In this document: piece by piece, positions 51,892 through 63,551 of the stretch
How positions within the stretch are numbered: position 1 is the first letter of the stretch
Layout: every line of letters begins with the position of its first letter
Origin: Takashimella koratensis
Lineage: Eukaryota; Basidiomycota; Tremellomycetes; Trichosporonales; Tetragoniomycetaceae
NCBI GenBank assembly: GCA_003116875.1
Contig: BCKT01000008.1
Span: 1,346,275-1,410,274 of the forward strand
Reading direction: 5' to 3'
DNA: 64,000 nucleotides
The notes under the pieces: model-generated
Databases searched by the model: none
The model's input: the letters and a program-made list of their open reading frames with translations, nothing else
Told to the model about the DNA's origin: nothing
Position numbers and translations under genes: made by a program

Positions 51892-53783
51892 ATGGCTTCC
51901 ATCGAACCGGCCACCGACTATGAACGCAAGAACGAGGTCGAGCTCCTGGAGCGCGTCGATAACGACGCCCCCGTCAAGGAGGAGAACGTGTTTCGAATCG
52001 AGTCCGAGTTTGTAAACCTGACCAAGTGGCAAGCAACCAGAATCTTTTGGAAGTCGACTCTGTTCAGTGTCATGGCAATGACTGCTATTCTCATGGACGG
52101 TTTCGCTATTTCCACCACAGGTGAGTGTGGCGTGTCTCCTAATGGTTTTGAGCGCTGACCCTAGTCAGGGAATATCGTGTCCAACACAGGATTCATCAAG
52201 CAATTCGGAACCGTCGTTAGCGCCACTGGTGCCGTCTCTCTCAACAGCCAGTACGTCTCGCTCTGGGGCGGCCTCGTCAACGTCGGCTCGGTTGTCGGAC
52301 ACCAGGTCGGCTGCCAGATTGCGGACAGATACGGACGTGTCCCTGCTCGAATCGTCTTCACTCTCCTTCTCTTTGGCTCCGCTTTTGGTGAGATGTTCTC
52401 CAGGGACTGGAGGGGATGGGCGGGTGCCAAATTCATGCTCGGATGTGGTCAAGGGTGTCTGCAGGCTGTCACTCTGACCGTGAGTTTAACCTTCGGCCCG
52501 GCTAATGCCAGTATGTGTGCGAGATCGCTCCTACCCAAATTCGTGGCGCCCTTGTTGCAGTGTATGGCATCTTCTTTGCTGTGGGCCAGCTGGTATCCGC
52601 GGTGGCCTTACAGATCGTCAACCAGGTGAGGTATAAGATTCGTCAGACGCTAATTCCCAGACCGACCCCAAGAACTACCTCAAGGGTGTCTACTCCCAAT
52701 GGGCCCTTCTTGGAGTCTGGCTCATATGTATGCCCTTCCTTCCCGAATCGCCCTGGTGGCACGCGCGAGCTCATCGCGACGAAAAGTGTATCAAGATCTT
52801 GAAAAGTCTCAACAGGTATGTCAAGGGTTACGACGCCGAGCGCGAATACCTGGCCATGAAGGAGGAAATAGAGCACGAAGAGGAGTTTGGCACCAAGTCT
52901 TCTCTCTCATCGTATCGCGAGATCTTTGTCTTCCCCAACTTGAGACGCACAATCGCTGGCGCCGTTGGGCTCTCTTTGTTGCAGTGGAGTGGCGCGGCGA
53001 TTGTTTTCACCTACGCTACCTGTGAGTTGTTGTATGGCCGCAGAAGCGACCTGCTAACGATTGGCAGACTTCTTCCAGCAAGCTGGGATCAACCAACCTT
53101 TCCAATGTACTTGCATCGTTTAGTATGTTTCTATCCCGATTGGGGCTGACTCCCAGCGGGATCTTGCTGTTCGGCTCCATCCTATCCGTCGTGTACTTTA
53201 CCGAGAACTTTGGTCGTCGCGCTCTACTTCTCACCGGGGGCGCCGCCTGCTGTATTTGCAACTTTATCATCGGCGGTCTTGGCGTGCTCCCGAAAAGCAC
53301 GACTGTAAACAATGCCATGCTCGCCCTCATCTGCATCTGGGTCATGTTCTACGCTTGCGGAATGTCCGGCATCAGCTGGGGATTGTCCACCGAGTTGGCT
53401 TCACCTCGACTGCGAGCAAAGACGACCGCTTGCGTACAGAACTTTAATGCGTGCTGGGCTATCGTTTTCTCTTTTACCACACCGTTGATGCTGGCGACCT
53501 CGGGGCCTGGAGCGGTGAACTGGTATGTTATCAAAAATATCAAGGCTGAATCTTTAGGGGAGTCAAAACGACATTCTTATACGCCATCCTCGGAGGCGCC
53601 GGGACTATCATCAACTACTTTACCCTTCCCGAGGTAAGCTTGCTTTCTGTCGCCGCTAACAACAAGGTCCGTGGTCGCACTTTCAACGAGATTGATGAGA
53701 TGTACGAGGCTCGCGTACCCCCTCGCAAATGGAAGCAATACCGTACCATGGTGGAGCAAGCTGGCGTAAAGACGCAACGCTGA
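51892..53783 (+). CDS. MFS sugar transporter, copy 1
   Basis: A sugar:proton symporter of about 545 residues, most like the fungal maltose/alpha-glucoside and hexose permeases. The start is MASIEPATDYERKNEVELLE. Landmarks: helix 1 MTAILMDGFAISTTGNIVSN, the helix 2/3 loop GCQIADRYGRVPARI, the helix-5 end YVCEIAPTQIRGALVAVYG, the family PESPWWHARAHRDEKCI block, then FTENFGRRALLLTGGAACC and STELASPRLRAKTTACVQNF. After helix 12 comes FTLPEVRGRTFNEIDEMYEA and RVPPRKW. It ends QAGVKTQR. Nine introns. It is a paralogue of the transporter at 61746 (shared RVPPRK ending). It may import a plant-derived glycoside or sugar handled by the rhamnosidase, but no specificity residues were identified. Confidence 0.92.
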
Positions 53784-54586
53784 GTACTGCGAGGAGGGCG
53801 GCCTGGGGTGCAGAAAGTCGGGCGAGTAATCCGCTACCGGCGTGTGTCATTGTGACCGAGTGTTTGTAAGGTTTCGCTGTAAATAATGATCAGAGATCAA
53901 AGGCCGGAAATCGAGAATGAACAAAAGCGCACTGTCAGTTCTGAGTTTGATGAATTTCCCGCCCACTGCAGTTATTCTGGCCACGCATCCAGCTTCTGTT
54001 TGACTTGACAAGCTCAGAGGGACATGGTAAACTTGAAAGAGTGCTCCGCGCTTGAAGACAGCTACATTCGCAGGCACCATCCTCTCGCCTCCGTCGTCCT
54101 GTATGTTGTGTTGGCTAGGGGATGCATTTGGACTTCCGGGTGAGACCGATGGCAGCGCCCGGCCGCTACGGACGGCCACGAACAGTAATGGATAGGTACG
54201 AGGGCTATGGAACAGCAGCCCAAGGTCGATGTGGGTACAGAAATGAGATGGTTGGGAGAAAAGAGGGAGATGATCCTTGCAGCCTCTCAGCTCTATGGAA
54301 GAGGGATGGATGGATGGGAGATAGCAAGCGGAGCTTGCGCGTCTTTCAAGGTGTGCCTCACTGTCACGTGATGTCCCATCAAATCCCAGCTGCTTTTGCT
54401 AAGGATGTCGGCAGAGGTTAACACTTTTCCTTCCCGCAATTTTCCCCGGTTACCACATTTGGCAATTTTCACTGTCGTACAGGATTCATTGATGTTGAGA
54501 ACCGTGTCGCAGTGACTCGGCTCCACTGCGCGCCTTTAAAAGCAGTGGAAGGCCAGGCAGCCAGAGGTACCGTCAACAGCACAACA
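53784..54586. other. Intergenic region with the second repeat copy
   Basis: An 803-bp region between the sugar transporter and the beta-lactamase-fold gene. It contains repeat copy 2 (54075-54180), a TCACGTGA box (54364-54371) and the string AGTGCTCCGCG at 54040-54050, which also occurs at 30981-30991. The frames on both strands are short and non-conserved in look. No gene seen. Confidence 0.45.
54075..54180 (+). repeat. Diverged intergenic repeat, copy 2
   Basis: The partner of 46393-46500. Shared strings include ACCATCCTCT, GTCGTCCTGTA, GATGCAT, TGGACTT and GGGTGAGACCGA/GGGTGGGACCGA. It lies 3' of the first sugar transporter just as copy 1 lies 3' of a permease, in the same orientation. 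Confidence 0.7.
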
Positions 54587-55908
54587 ATGCCAGCGTTATC
54601 ACCTAATGCCACAACGTTTCTGAACGACCTTCTCGAACGCTCGGTGGGATCGAAGGCTGTTCCTCCTACATATTTGGGCGTTGCTACAGACGAGGAGACG
54701 CTGTATTTCCAATGTTCTGGAGAGCGGGTTTTTGGAGAGCCAGATAAGGGTCTTGTTGGCGAAAACACGAGTGAGCCGACCGAAACTCCAACGTGCTAAC
54801 CGTCAGTGCTTACACTATTTTCATGCACCAAGCTCGTCGTTACCGTATCAATACTACAGCTCCTTGAGCAAGGAGTCATCGATGAGCTGGACAACCCCGA
54901 CCTCGTTCGCAAGTATCTACCTGAACTGTGGGATATGGACATCATCCAAGGTTTTACGGAGGAAGGAGAGCCTATCAAAACGCCACGAACAAGGCCGCTC
55001 ACTCTGAAGCACATCTTGTCTCACACGTCAGGACTGGCATATCCCTCCAACCCCCTAATTGGACGGTGGGTGGAGGAAGTCCACGCTCCTGATCTGTGGT
55101 CGGGAACGGTCGGGGGTTATCTATTTCCTCTTCTCTTCGAGCCTGGCTCCGATTGGTGCTACTCGGTGGGTGGGCTTGCCCTTTTCTCCTGACAAATCTT
55201 AGGTAGGCTCAGACTGGGCAGGAATATTCATCGAACGAGTAACTGGGAAAAGCCTGGCGGATTACTTCCTTCAGAACATCTTTGGCCCCTTGGAGTTATC
55301 GTCGATGACGTTTTACCCAACCGACGAGGTCAAATCCAAGTTACAGCAAACACTTGCACGAGACCTGGATGGGAAATTGGTTCACACCGAGACTATTCGA
55401 CCGCTAGACGTGAACGGTACCCAGCTTAGTGGCGGAGGAGGGCTCTTCGGAACCGCGAAGGACTATCTGCGATTTCTCAGAGAGATTCTTGCGTGTCTCA
55501 AAGGCAACAGCAGCATGCTATCAGCAGCATCGGCGACGGTGCTTTTCGACGACGTATTCCTGTCTGATGACAGCGCTTGCCATACGGCCTTGGCTAAGAT
55601 GGGAAAGAGTTTGGGCCACTACGACCCGTCTCACTTGGACGCCGAGACGCTGGGTCACTCCATCGGTCTCGTGATCAACACGACAGCGTCAAGACACGGA
55701 CGAGCAGCTGGTAGTGGCGGCTGGTACGGTGCTGCCCAGACCCAGTACTGGCTGGATCCCGAAACAGGTTTGGCGGTGAGCAACGATTAAAGTTCATGCC
55801 TGCTGACAGCAGGGTATATGCTTTACCCAACTCCTCACGGAGCACCCAGACTCTTTCATAGAGCTGTACAACCAGTTTGAGAGAGCGGTTTATGATGGCT
55901 TAACGTGA
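54587..55908 (+). CDS. Beta-lactamase-fold serine hydrolase (EstB-like esterase)
   Basis: About 400 residues of the class C beta-lactamase/penicillin-binding/esterase fold. It is a serine hydrolase and not necessarily a beta-lactamase. The start MPALSPNATTFLNDLLERSV gives the N-terminal helix. The SxxK motif is SCTK (Ser67-Lys70), formed across a GTGAGC intron that restores MLTLFSCTK. LTLKHILSHTSGLAYPS is the family block LLxHTSGL. The tyrosine of the second motif is in WCYSVGSDWAG. LSGGGGLFGTAKDYLRF is the usual SGGGGL..A.D block. The C-terminal motif region is GRAAGSGGWYGA. It ends AVYDGLT. Three or four introns. Relatives act as carboxylesterases, lactonases or statin-acid transesterases, so an ester- or lactone-opening role is plausible here. 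Confidence 0.9.
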
Positions 55909-56121
55909 TGCGTTCAAGGTGAAGTTGAGGAAGGAGGAAGCTGGGAGAGAAAGCGTTGCGGTGGCGGGCCTGTGGTGCACCATAGAATGCATCTCCATGA
56001 GTCGCATGGACAAAATAACACCGACCAACGCGAACCCAGAAGCTGTACAACTAGGCCACTTAAAGTTCCTTGAACACATCTAAAAAACATGAAAATATCG
56101 AGCCAGAGACAGATCTTCCAC

Positions 56122-57966
56122 TCATTCGTGCTCCATTTCACCTTCTGGTGGGCCATTGTAGACCTTTCGCGCGTAGACCATAAACCATAGAGAGAACAGC
56201 ACGATGAAGCCCACGAGAACGACGGAAGCGTAGTTCATGTCCGCTGCGGTGGTTGGTAGCGTTGTGGGCTGATGTCAATGGATTTCCCAGACTGAATGAC
56301 TTACTACACAGAAAAGGACCATCGCAAAAAGAGTCCAAACAATCGTGACCCAGCTGTTGATGAAACCGAGCCACCGGAACCGGGCGCCGAATTCGATTTC
56401 TGAAGTCGCTTTCCGCCCTTGAATCAAGTTGCAGACGATTGGAATGATGTATGCGAGGGTGAAGCCGACAATAGGAACCGACACAAATGTGTTATATGCG
56501 GATGTGCTGCCCAAGTCGATGAGGACAACGGCGCCTTGAATCACGACTGCCAAGATGATAGCATAGTGAATGTTGCCATCAGAAGACACTCTTGCCCAGA
56601 GCTTAGATCCAGGGATGGCTTGATCGCGGGCAAAAGCCCAGATCAGTCGGGAGGCGGCTTGAGTGCCATCAAGGCAACAGAAATATATCTGGATCAAGAT
56701 GCAAATCATGAGGACGATGGCTCCAGCGTCGTTCCCAATGACTACTTTGAGGAAATAGGGCAAGATGACACCGTTCGCTACAAGTCAGCCACGTTGTCAC
56801 TTGTACTCACGCGCATTGATGAGATCTTCGGGGTCGGGCATGGTGAAACAAATCGGAAGAAGGAGCATCCACTCAAGTAACAGGGCGATCGGGACACACC
56901 AAGTCATCGCCTTGGGAAGGTTCTTTTCCGGTTGAACGATCTCTTCAGCCATACCGGTGACGAGACCCACACCGCCAACAGTCTAGTGTCAGCAACGCTC
57001 TCAGGCATCACCACTTACAAAAGCTGAAGGAAGAAGGCCGAGGAAGAAAGTCCAGCCGGCGTTCCATCCAGAGAAAGAAGGATCAAAGTGGAAGAAGGCG
57101 TAAGAGGCTGAGCGGTAGCCGGCTTTGGCGCGAGCAAAGACAACGATGAAGAACACGACTTGAAAGGCTCCGACGAAGATTGAGTTAAAAATGTCGAATT
57201 TGGGAAGTAGTTTCGGCGCCTGGAGGTTAGCCAAGTCGGTGCATGAACTCACGAAAAGGATGGGCATGGCGACAGAGACCAGAACAGCCCATGTCATCAA
57301 CACGTAGACCCATTGATCTGGCGACCAGTCGGGTTTCACTATGTTGACGGTTCCGACAACAAAGGTAGCAAAGCCGAACGCAGTGGGAAGCGCTGCCATC
57401 AACGTGGAAACCACAACCTGCAGTCAGTCACGGGATGCCAAGAGACTCACCATCCATCCGACCACGTAGGAACAGACGACACGGAACCGGGGAGGTGCAA
57501 GCTTGTAGGTCCAGTAGCTGAGATCAGCGCAATCTGACGTCAGGCTCACTATAGACCCGCTGAGGTGGGATACCTTGATACTAGTTCGCCAAGGGCATAG
57601 GCAATGCACCAGTAGATTAAATTTACGAGGACAGCGCCCCATAGCATTGTCGCTGGGCCGCCACCAATGATGGCGTTGTACAGAGTAGAACCTGTTGCAA
57701 AGGGGACGGCGAGAACTTGTATTAGCCAGCTCGACAGAGTACTCACGAGATACGAGCATCCCTAGAATATGGGCGAAACCACGGCGACGCTGCAATTGAG
57801 GAGTGTAACCTAGGTGTTCCAGCTCCACTCTATCATGCTTGGAGGTGTCTTCGCCCTGAACGACATCAACGCCGACAACATCTACTTGACCGGCTTCCAT
57901 CAGGGTCTTAATAGCGACATCTTCCTTCGGTTCAGTCGGTAGCTGGCTGGGAAGGGAGGTAGACAT
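56122..57966 (-). CDS. Amino-acid/choline/GABA permease (APC superfamily)
   Basis: A twelve-helix amino-acid or polyamine permease of about 530 residues. The start MSTSLPSQLPTEPKEDVAIK is followed by GYTPQLQRRRGFAHILGM, the signature before helix 1 in the fungal amino-acid/choline transporter group. IYWCIAYALGELVSRYPTSA is the helix 2/3 region with the conserved GE...YP motif. TVGGVGLVTGMAEEIVQPEK and LPKAMTWCVPIALLLEWMLL are the helix 6-7 block. DGTQAASRLIWAFARDQAIP is the family's central signature. VSVPIVGFTLAYIIPIVCNL and the C-terminal EGEMEHE complete it. Seven or more introns. Yeast Uga4 and Hnm1 are related. The substrate is probably an amino acid, GABA, choline or polyamine. Confidence 0.91.
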
Positions 57967-58700
57967 AGTGTATGTAAGAATCCTTGAAGACACTAGAGCT
58001 TTCCGCAACAGTTCATGTATAAAGCGTTGGACGCGCCCTGACTCGGCCCTGAGGGCTCTGTCTCGAAAAGGCGATTTAGTCGACGACTTGATGACACCGT
58101 CGGAATTTTTAGTCTGCAGACTGACACGGCTCACAGCACAAATACTGCCATCAAGTGTCCGTGGTCATGTTGGCCGGCAGCCTATCGGAGGAGAACAAGG
58201 CAAAGATAACACGCAGTCAATGAGCTAAAGTCCCGCCACCTGCGCTCGACGGTCCTGACTGCGATCAGGGAAATAGACATCATGGGTTCGAGCGACGAAA
58301 GCAGGCGCATGGAGAGAGGAGACAGCTTGGCCCACCGTGGTAAATTTGAGAGTCCCTCGGCCGAGTGGAAGTCTTCACCAAAAGCATCTATGGTACTGAC
58401 CCGGTCGTTGTTTCTCTTCCTTCTCTAGAAATGTCATCACTGTTCCTAGTAGCGATCTATCAGACTTTACAAGCTTGCTTAGAGTAATATCGGAAAAAGG
58501 GGGAGCATCTGCCCTGATGGCAGCAGGGTGTTCAATTGCTTAGGCGAGGGTAATAGGCAAGGTCTTGTCGGGTCAGCAGTCCAAGCGTTTGCGAGTATGC
58601 ACATGGGCTCTCTGTGTCGTCATGATATGACAAGTAGTCTAAATTTTGTGACAGAACAAAAGGCAAAGGTGCTTTTGGACAAAACATGTTGCATCGATGG
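57967..58700. other. Promoter of the permease and 3' flank of the rhamnosidase
   Basis: A 734-bp region between the permease start and the rhamnosidase stop (both genes on the minus strand). It is mixed in composition with no repeat or motif cluster I could support. No gene seen. Confidence 0.4.
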
Positions 58701-61166
58701 CTACAACTTTGACGTCCATGAAAGGGATAAAAATGAAACTAAACCGTGCTCCTCCTCTACTCCCTCTGGGTTAACACTCCGGATCTCGACTGGCTTGTTG
58801 ACGACGAGTGAGACGCTGACAACGTCTCCGTTGCGCTTCCAACAAACGTCCGCAATTCGATCTTTGCCGAGAGCTACCCTGCATTTCAAGTCCTTGCTGA
58901 GGCGGATACGAGGCGCAAACTTGATTTTTTGACAACCGGGGCGGATCGGCCATACCCCTGCAACCTCAGCCAAAAATTCGTAGACGGGAACACACCCCCA
59001 AGCGTGGCAGTCAGAGCGCTGTCGGACGTCGTCCTCTTCCCAAGTCGACAAGTTTTTGGAGAGCATTGACCTCCACGGTTGAAGAAGAGACGAGTAGAGA
59101 TCTTCGTATATTCCCGCAGCTGCGTACGCCCGAAAGACGTAAAACATCATGAAGTACGAACATTTCGAAAACGTGGGCCCACGGGATGCAAGAAGCAGCC
59201 TCTTCCTTTCGTCAGGACGCGCAGCCCCACAGAGGACGGCGAAAACTTGGCAGTGCTGGGAGTAGATGTGAGGTTCACGGATATCGACGGTACTGTCTGT
59301 AAAGAATTCGCCATCGTAGCAATGCTTTTGAATGGCGCTGATGACCGATTCGGCACGAGAGTTGTATTCGTCAACCAGGCCCAGTCGAGCCACCTGCTGG
59401 CAGAGGGTGGCGGAGCGCCTCAAGACGTAAGCGTAGATCATGCTAAAGTATGTATGTCGATTAGTCTCTCGTCCAGCGGTGGGCACGCCTCGAACGCCGC
59501 GAATGGATGCCGAATGCCAGGTGTCGACCCAATCGACGTACTGCCACACATCAGGAGGTATGCCGCTGACGAGTCCCAAGGAGTCCACGTGTCGCGCGAA
59601 ATACTCGAGAATGCCGTCTACTGTTGGCAGATATCGCCGGGTGAAGTTGGAATCGCCGAAGAATAGAAAGTGGTCACAGAGCATAAGAATCCAGTAAAGC
59701 GGAAAGGCAGCGATGAGCTGGGGTACATGAGAAGGAACACGAGACTGTGTAAGTCCTTCGGGCGTCACCGAGGCGGCGAACAGTGATATCGCTTGCCGAG
59801 CTAGACGATCATCGCCAGATAAAAGGTAGTGGAACAATGCAACAGTGCGAGAGTCACCCGAGTATCTGTTTTGTCAGTGACATACGTAGCATAAACTTAC
59901 TGCAACTGTTCATAGAAGGGGCAATCCGAGTAGCCATCGAAAAGACAGTTGCGGATTGTTCGTTTGCTGACTTGCATGATTTGATCCCCTTGTATGTCGT
60001 CTTCATCCCTCCATTCGGCCTTGAAGTCCACGGGATAGTTGACTTGGCTGAAGGCAAGGGACTCCAAGGTGACGGGGACGTCTTCAACAACAAGTTCGAG
60101 GCGGACGATACGGAAAGTCCTGAACCAAAATGGCTCGTATGAGACTTGATGAGAGACGATGACCTGGAGGTCGTCGGTTGGTCCTATCAACATACCGGTT
60201 GAGTCAAGGCGGTCGGATTTGGTCCGTAGCCACGGGTACACCCGGGGTTCTCTTTCGTACGCTTCGGAGTATGTCGCTTTTAGTGAGAATGAAGCAGGCG
60301 CGCTCGAAGAGAAACTCCATCGAATGAAGGCGGTTGAGTGGTGCTCGGCGACCAGATCGACAACATGGGTCGTCTCAGGGAATAGGACGATGGGTCGACC
60401 CTCGCGAACAAAGGCGTGCCAGTCGTCGGGGGCAGGGCTCTGAAGTATGGAGACCTTATGGATGTCGAGAGGGGTCTGTTCGGGCATGGGGATGCTTCGC
60501 TCAGTCAATCTCCAGGGCGAGAGCTCGCCATTAGCCGTGACGATGTCGTATGGGATGATATCTCGTGGGCTCGAATTGAGCTTGGAGGAGACCGCTTCGG
60601 TGATCTGTGGTCAGTCTCTTGAAGCCTGACAGGCTTACGTGCAAGAATACATCGCCTGCTTCCTCCGTAGGGAATGTGATCTGTGACTCAAAGGTCGCCG
60701 TCCAACCAGGGTCCAACGTGCTGAGGTCGGCAGTTTCGACCGTGCCCAGAACGGTCAAGCCTGGCAGGTGGGTTCGTACAAACGGAAGACCCGCTCGGAT
60801 GTTGGGGAAAAACCTCAGGACGATTATTTTGACCTCGTTGGGGCCTTGACGTAACCATGGCGCGATGTTGATCACATCGTAATGCCACATGCTGCCAAGG
60901 CTACGGGTGGGTCCAACAGCGACACGGTTGCCATTGACGAGAAGCTTGTACCGCGTGTCTGCGGAGCAAGCGATTTCGGCTACAGAAGGTTTAGTCTGGA
61001 GGACAAAGGCACGGCGAAAGGTCACCAGGCTACCCGCTGATTCCCCTGCAGATGCATCCTGCCAGTCGGATACCCAAACCCAATTTCGCTGCAGACCATC
61101 GATGATCTATACGTCAGTGAGCCTCGACTTAGAATTACTCACCGCTTGTCGATCTCCGAGACCCAT
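58701..61166 (-). CDS. Alpha-L-rhamnosidase, glycoside hydrolase family 78
   Basis: A hydrolase that removes terminal alpha-L-rhamnose from plant glycosides or pectin side chains, about 790 residues. The first exon MGLGDRQA joins IIDGLQRNWVWVSDWQDASA. N-terminal beta-domains carry TFRRAFVLQTKP, DTRYKLLVNGNRVAVGPTR and GSMWHYDVINIAPWLRQGPN. The catalytic (alpha/alpha)6 domain begins with the GH78 block LFDGYSDCPFYEQLQYSGDS. YFARHVDSLGLVSGIPPDVW and WQYVDWVDTWH follow. RQRSDCHAWGCVPVYEFLAE is the family C-terminal signature. It ends LSWTSKL. Four or five introns. No signal peptide is visible at the chosen start, so the enzyme may be intracellular and act on imported rhamnosides. An earlier start through an upstream exon cannot be excluded because an unassigned frame continues to about 61350. 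Confidence 0.87.
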
Positions 61167-61745
61167 GTTGCTATGCAGAGGCGAGATGCTGTCAAGAGAG
61201 AAGGCTCAATGATTGCCGTCTTTCCCAAATCACGACCGTGGGCCGTTTCAAATGGTTGGGCTGAGTCAAACGCTCGTCCGTCGGGTTCAACTCTCTGCGC
61301 CACTCGGAACAAACCAACGCCGAGGCCAGCTGTCGTGGTACGCGTCTCGTTTTGATCATTGAAAGGCCGGTGTCAATGAGGATCGGTGTCAAGGGACGCC
61401 TGGGCGGGGTCAAAAAGCGCAATCGGACCCGTGTCAGATTTGCCTGAAATGGCCGAGGTCTCCGCCTAGTTCATGCCGCCGGTTTCACCGTTGTCACTTC
61501 TTTGATGATCGACGCAGCTCAATGTTCTTTGCTCACAGAACACGGCCACGTGCTGCGAGCTCGGACACGGCTCGACGTATCGACCAATCAGAGGCATTGC
61601 GATGCGGCTCTGCTACATCAGTGCACATGTGTTCGGTACTTTACTTTGCCGATACCACACTCATCCGTCACGAGACATTGTGTATATAGGCGATCAACTC
61701 AGCGCTCGAAAGTGAATTCAGTTTGACTTATCAGATTTCGCCGCA
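61167..61745. promoter_or_regulatory. Divergent promoter, rhamnosidase / second sugar transporter
   Basis: A 579-bp interval between two outward-facing genes, which makes co-expression likely. An open frame on the minus strand reaching to about 61350 (QNETRTTTAGLGVGLFRVAQ) may be a missed first part of the rhamnosidase gene or chance. A probable TATA-like TGTATATAGG is at 61680-61689, about 60 bp before the transporter start. Confidence 0.45.
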
Positions 61746-63551
61746 ATGTCTTTTGAACCAGCTCTCGAAGATGACAAAGAGCCGACTCCCGTCTCTGTCC
61801 TCCCTACAGAAGCAAGCCAGATCCACGTCCCTATCAACCCATTGGACGATCTGGCGGTTTCAAAGGCTCTATACGCTTACAGGGTTACTGTAGGATATGT
61901 CCTCATGGCGTCGCTGTGGGCTCTGTGTGATGGTTATCAAAGTAAGTCAAGGAAGTCGAACAAGCTAACTCGTTTCAGTCAGTTTGAACGGCGGTGTCAT
62001 CAACAACCAAGGATTTATCAGTGAGCTTTCGTCTGTCTGGGACTCATCGCTCATACCTTGCCAGACACCTTCGGTACAGTTATCGCTGCCGACGGATCGA
62101 AAAGCATTTACACAACATACCTTTCCGCGTGGGGAGGGATGCAATCGACAGGGCAGGTCATTGGCATGTGTAGCAACCACTTCCTTGCCGATGCCATGGG
62201 TCGGCGACGTGCCCAGTGGCTCCTGCTCTTTGTGTTGTGCATTGTAAGCTACCAGTACCCGGAGAAGTCTGACACTATAGTCAGTGATGGTGGAAAGTAT
62301 CGCCCACAACTGGTGGCAATGGCTTATTGCCAAGATGTAAGAGCTAGTCTTGAGCATGGCTGATGAGCAGCCTCGCCGGAGTCGGAGTAGGTATGCTGCA
62401 GGCGTCAATGCCAGTATATCTCTTTGAGATCTCACCGGCTCAGCTTCGAGGATTGTTGATCAGCTCATACATGATTTGGTGAGTTTTGTCTGCATGCATC
62501 GCTTACCCCAGGTTTGTTGTGGGTCAGTTCTGCTCCTCCATCGCTCTCAACTTCCTCAACATCTCCCGCCCGTTGGACTACAAGACGGCCATCTACACCC
62601 AGTGGGGATTCATTGGCGGGATGGTCATCATTGCCTTTTTCCTCCCCGAGTCGCCGTGGTGGCTCGTTGCTAAAGATCGTATTGACGACGCTACGAAGGT
62701 CTTGCAACAGCTCCGTCGCGGCGTCAACGGTGTCGACATTTCCCTTGAAATCGAGATCATGCAGGCGACCCTTGAGGAGGAGCGACTCACCACTGAGGTC
62801 AACAACCGAGGGGGATTCTGGGAGTTTGCCAAGGGACTCAATGGCTGGCGAACTTTGATTGCAGCCTGGCCCAAGATGATTGGTCAGCTTACCGGCGTCG
62901 CGTTGGTGAACAACTATTCAACCTACTTCTTCGCCCTCGCCGGTGCATCCAACCCATTTCGCGTGACTGTCATCCTCAATTGCGTTCAGCTCATCACATA
63001 TATCGTCGTTGGGTTCATCTGCGACAAGTATGGACGTCGTAACGTGATTGTTATTGGTTCCGCGGGAACGACCATTGCTGCGACTTGTGTGGGAATCATC
63101 GGATGCTTTGACTACGAAAGCGCTGCTCTCGGTGGCCTGCTCGTCTTTTTCACCTGCGTCTGCATCAGTATGAATACTGCACCCGACGCTATCGCCTACG
63201 CTGTACTCGCCGAGGTCCCCGCGCAAAGGTGGAGAGCACGATCCGCTGGCTTTGCCGTTGCAATGGCGGCGACCCTCGGGGTCATATTCAACTGGACCGT
63301 GCCGTACATGCTTGACTCGAATCCTGGCGCCGGATGGGGAGTCAAGACGGGCTTCTTCTTTGCGGGCACTGGGTGAGTCTGTGCATTGGGCGATGCTGAT
63401 ATTTAGTACCATTGCATCGGTTGTTGCATTCTTCATCGTTCCCGAGACGGCTCGTAGGAGCGCGGCTGAGATTGACGAATTATTCGAGAAGCGTGTGCCG
63501 CCGCGAAAGTTCAAGTCGACAGTGCTGGAGCATTCTGATCATACCTCGTAA
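61746..63551 (+). CDS. MFS sugar transporter, copy 2
   Basis: About 535 residues, same family as the gene at 51892. The start MSFEPALEDDKEPTPVSVLP runs to YGYVLM-type helix 1 (VTVGYVLMASLWALCDGYQ). HFLADAMGRRRAQWLLLFVL is the loop and helix 3. YLFEISPAQLRGLLISSYM is the helix-5 end signature. FFLPESPWWLVAKDRIDDAT is the PESPWWL block. VGFICDKYGRRNVIVIGSAG is the helix 8/9 signature and AVLAEVPAQRWRARSAGFAV that of helix 10. It ends SAAEIDELFEKRVPPRKFKS and HSDHTS. Six introns. It is divergent from the rhamnosidase and is the likely importer of its substrate or product (inference). Confidence 0.93.
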
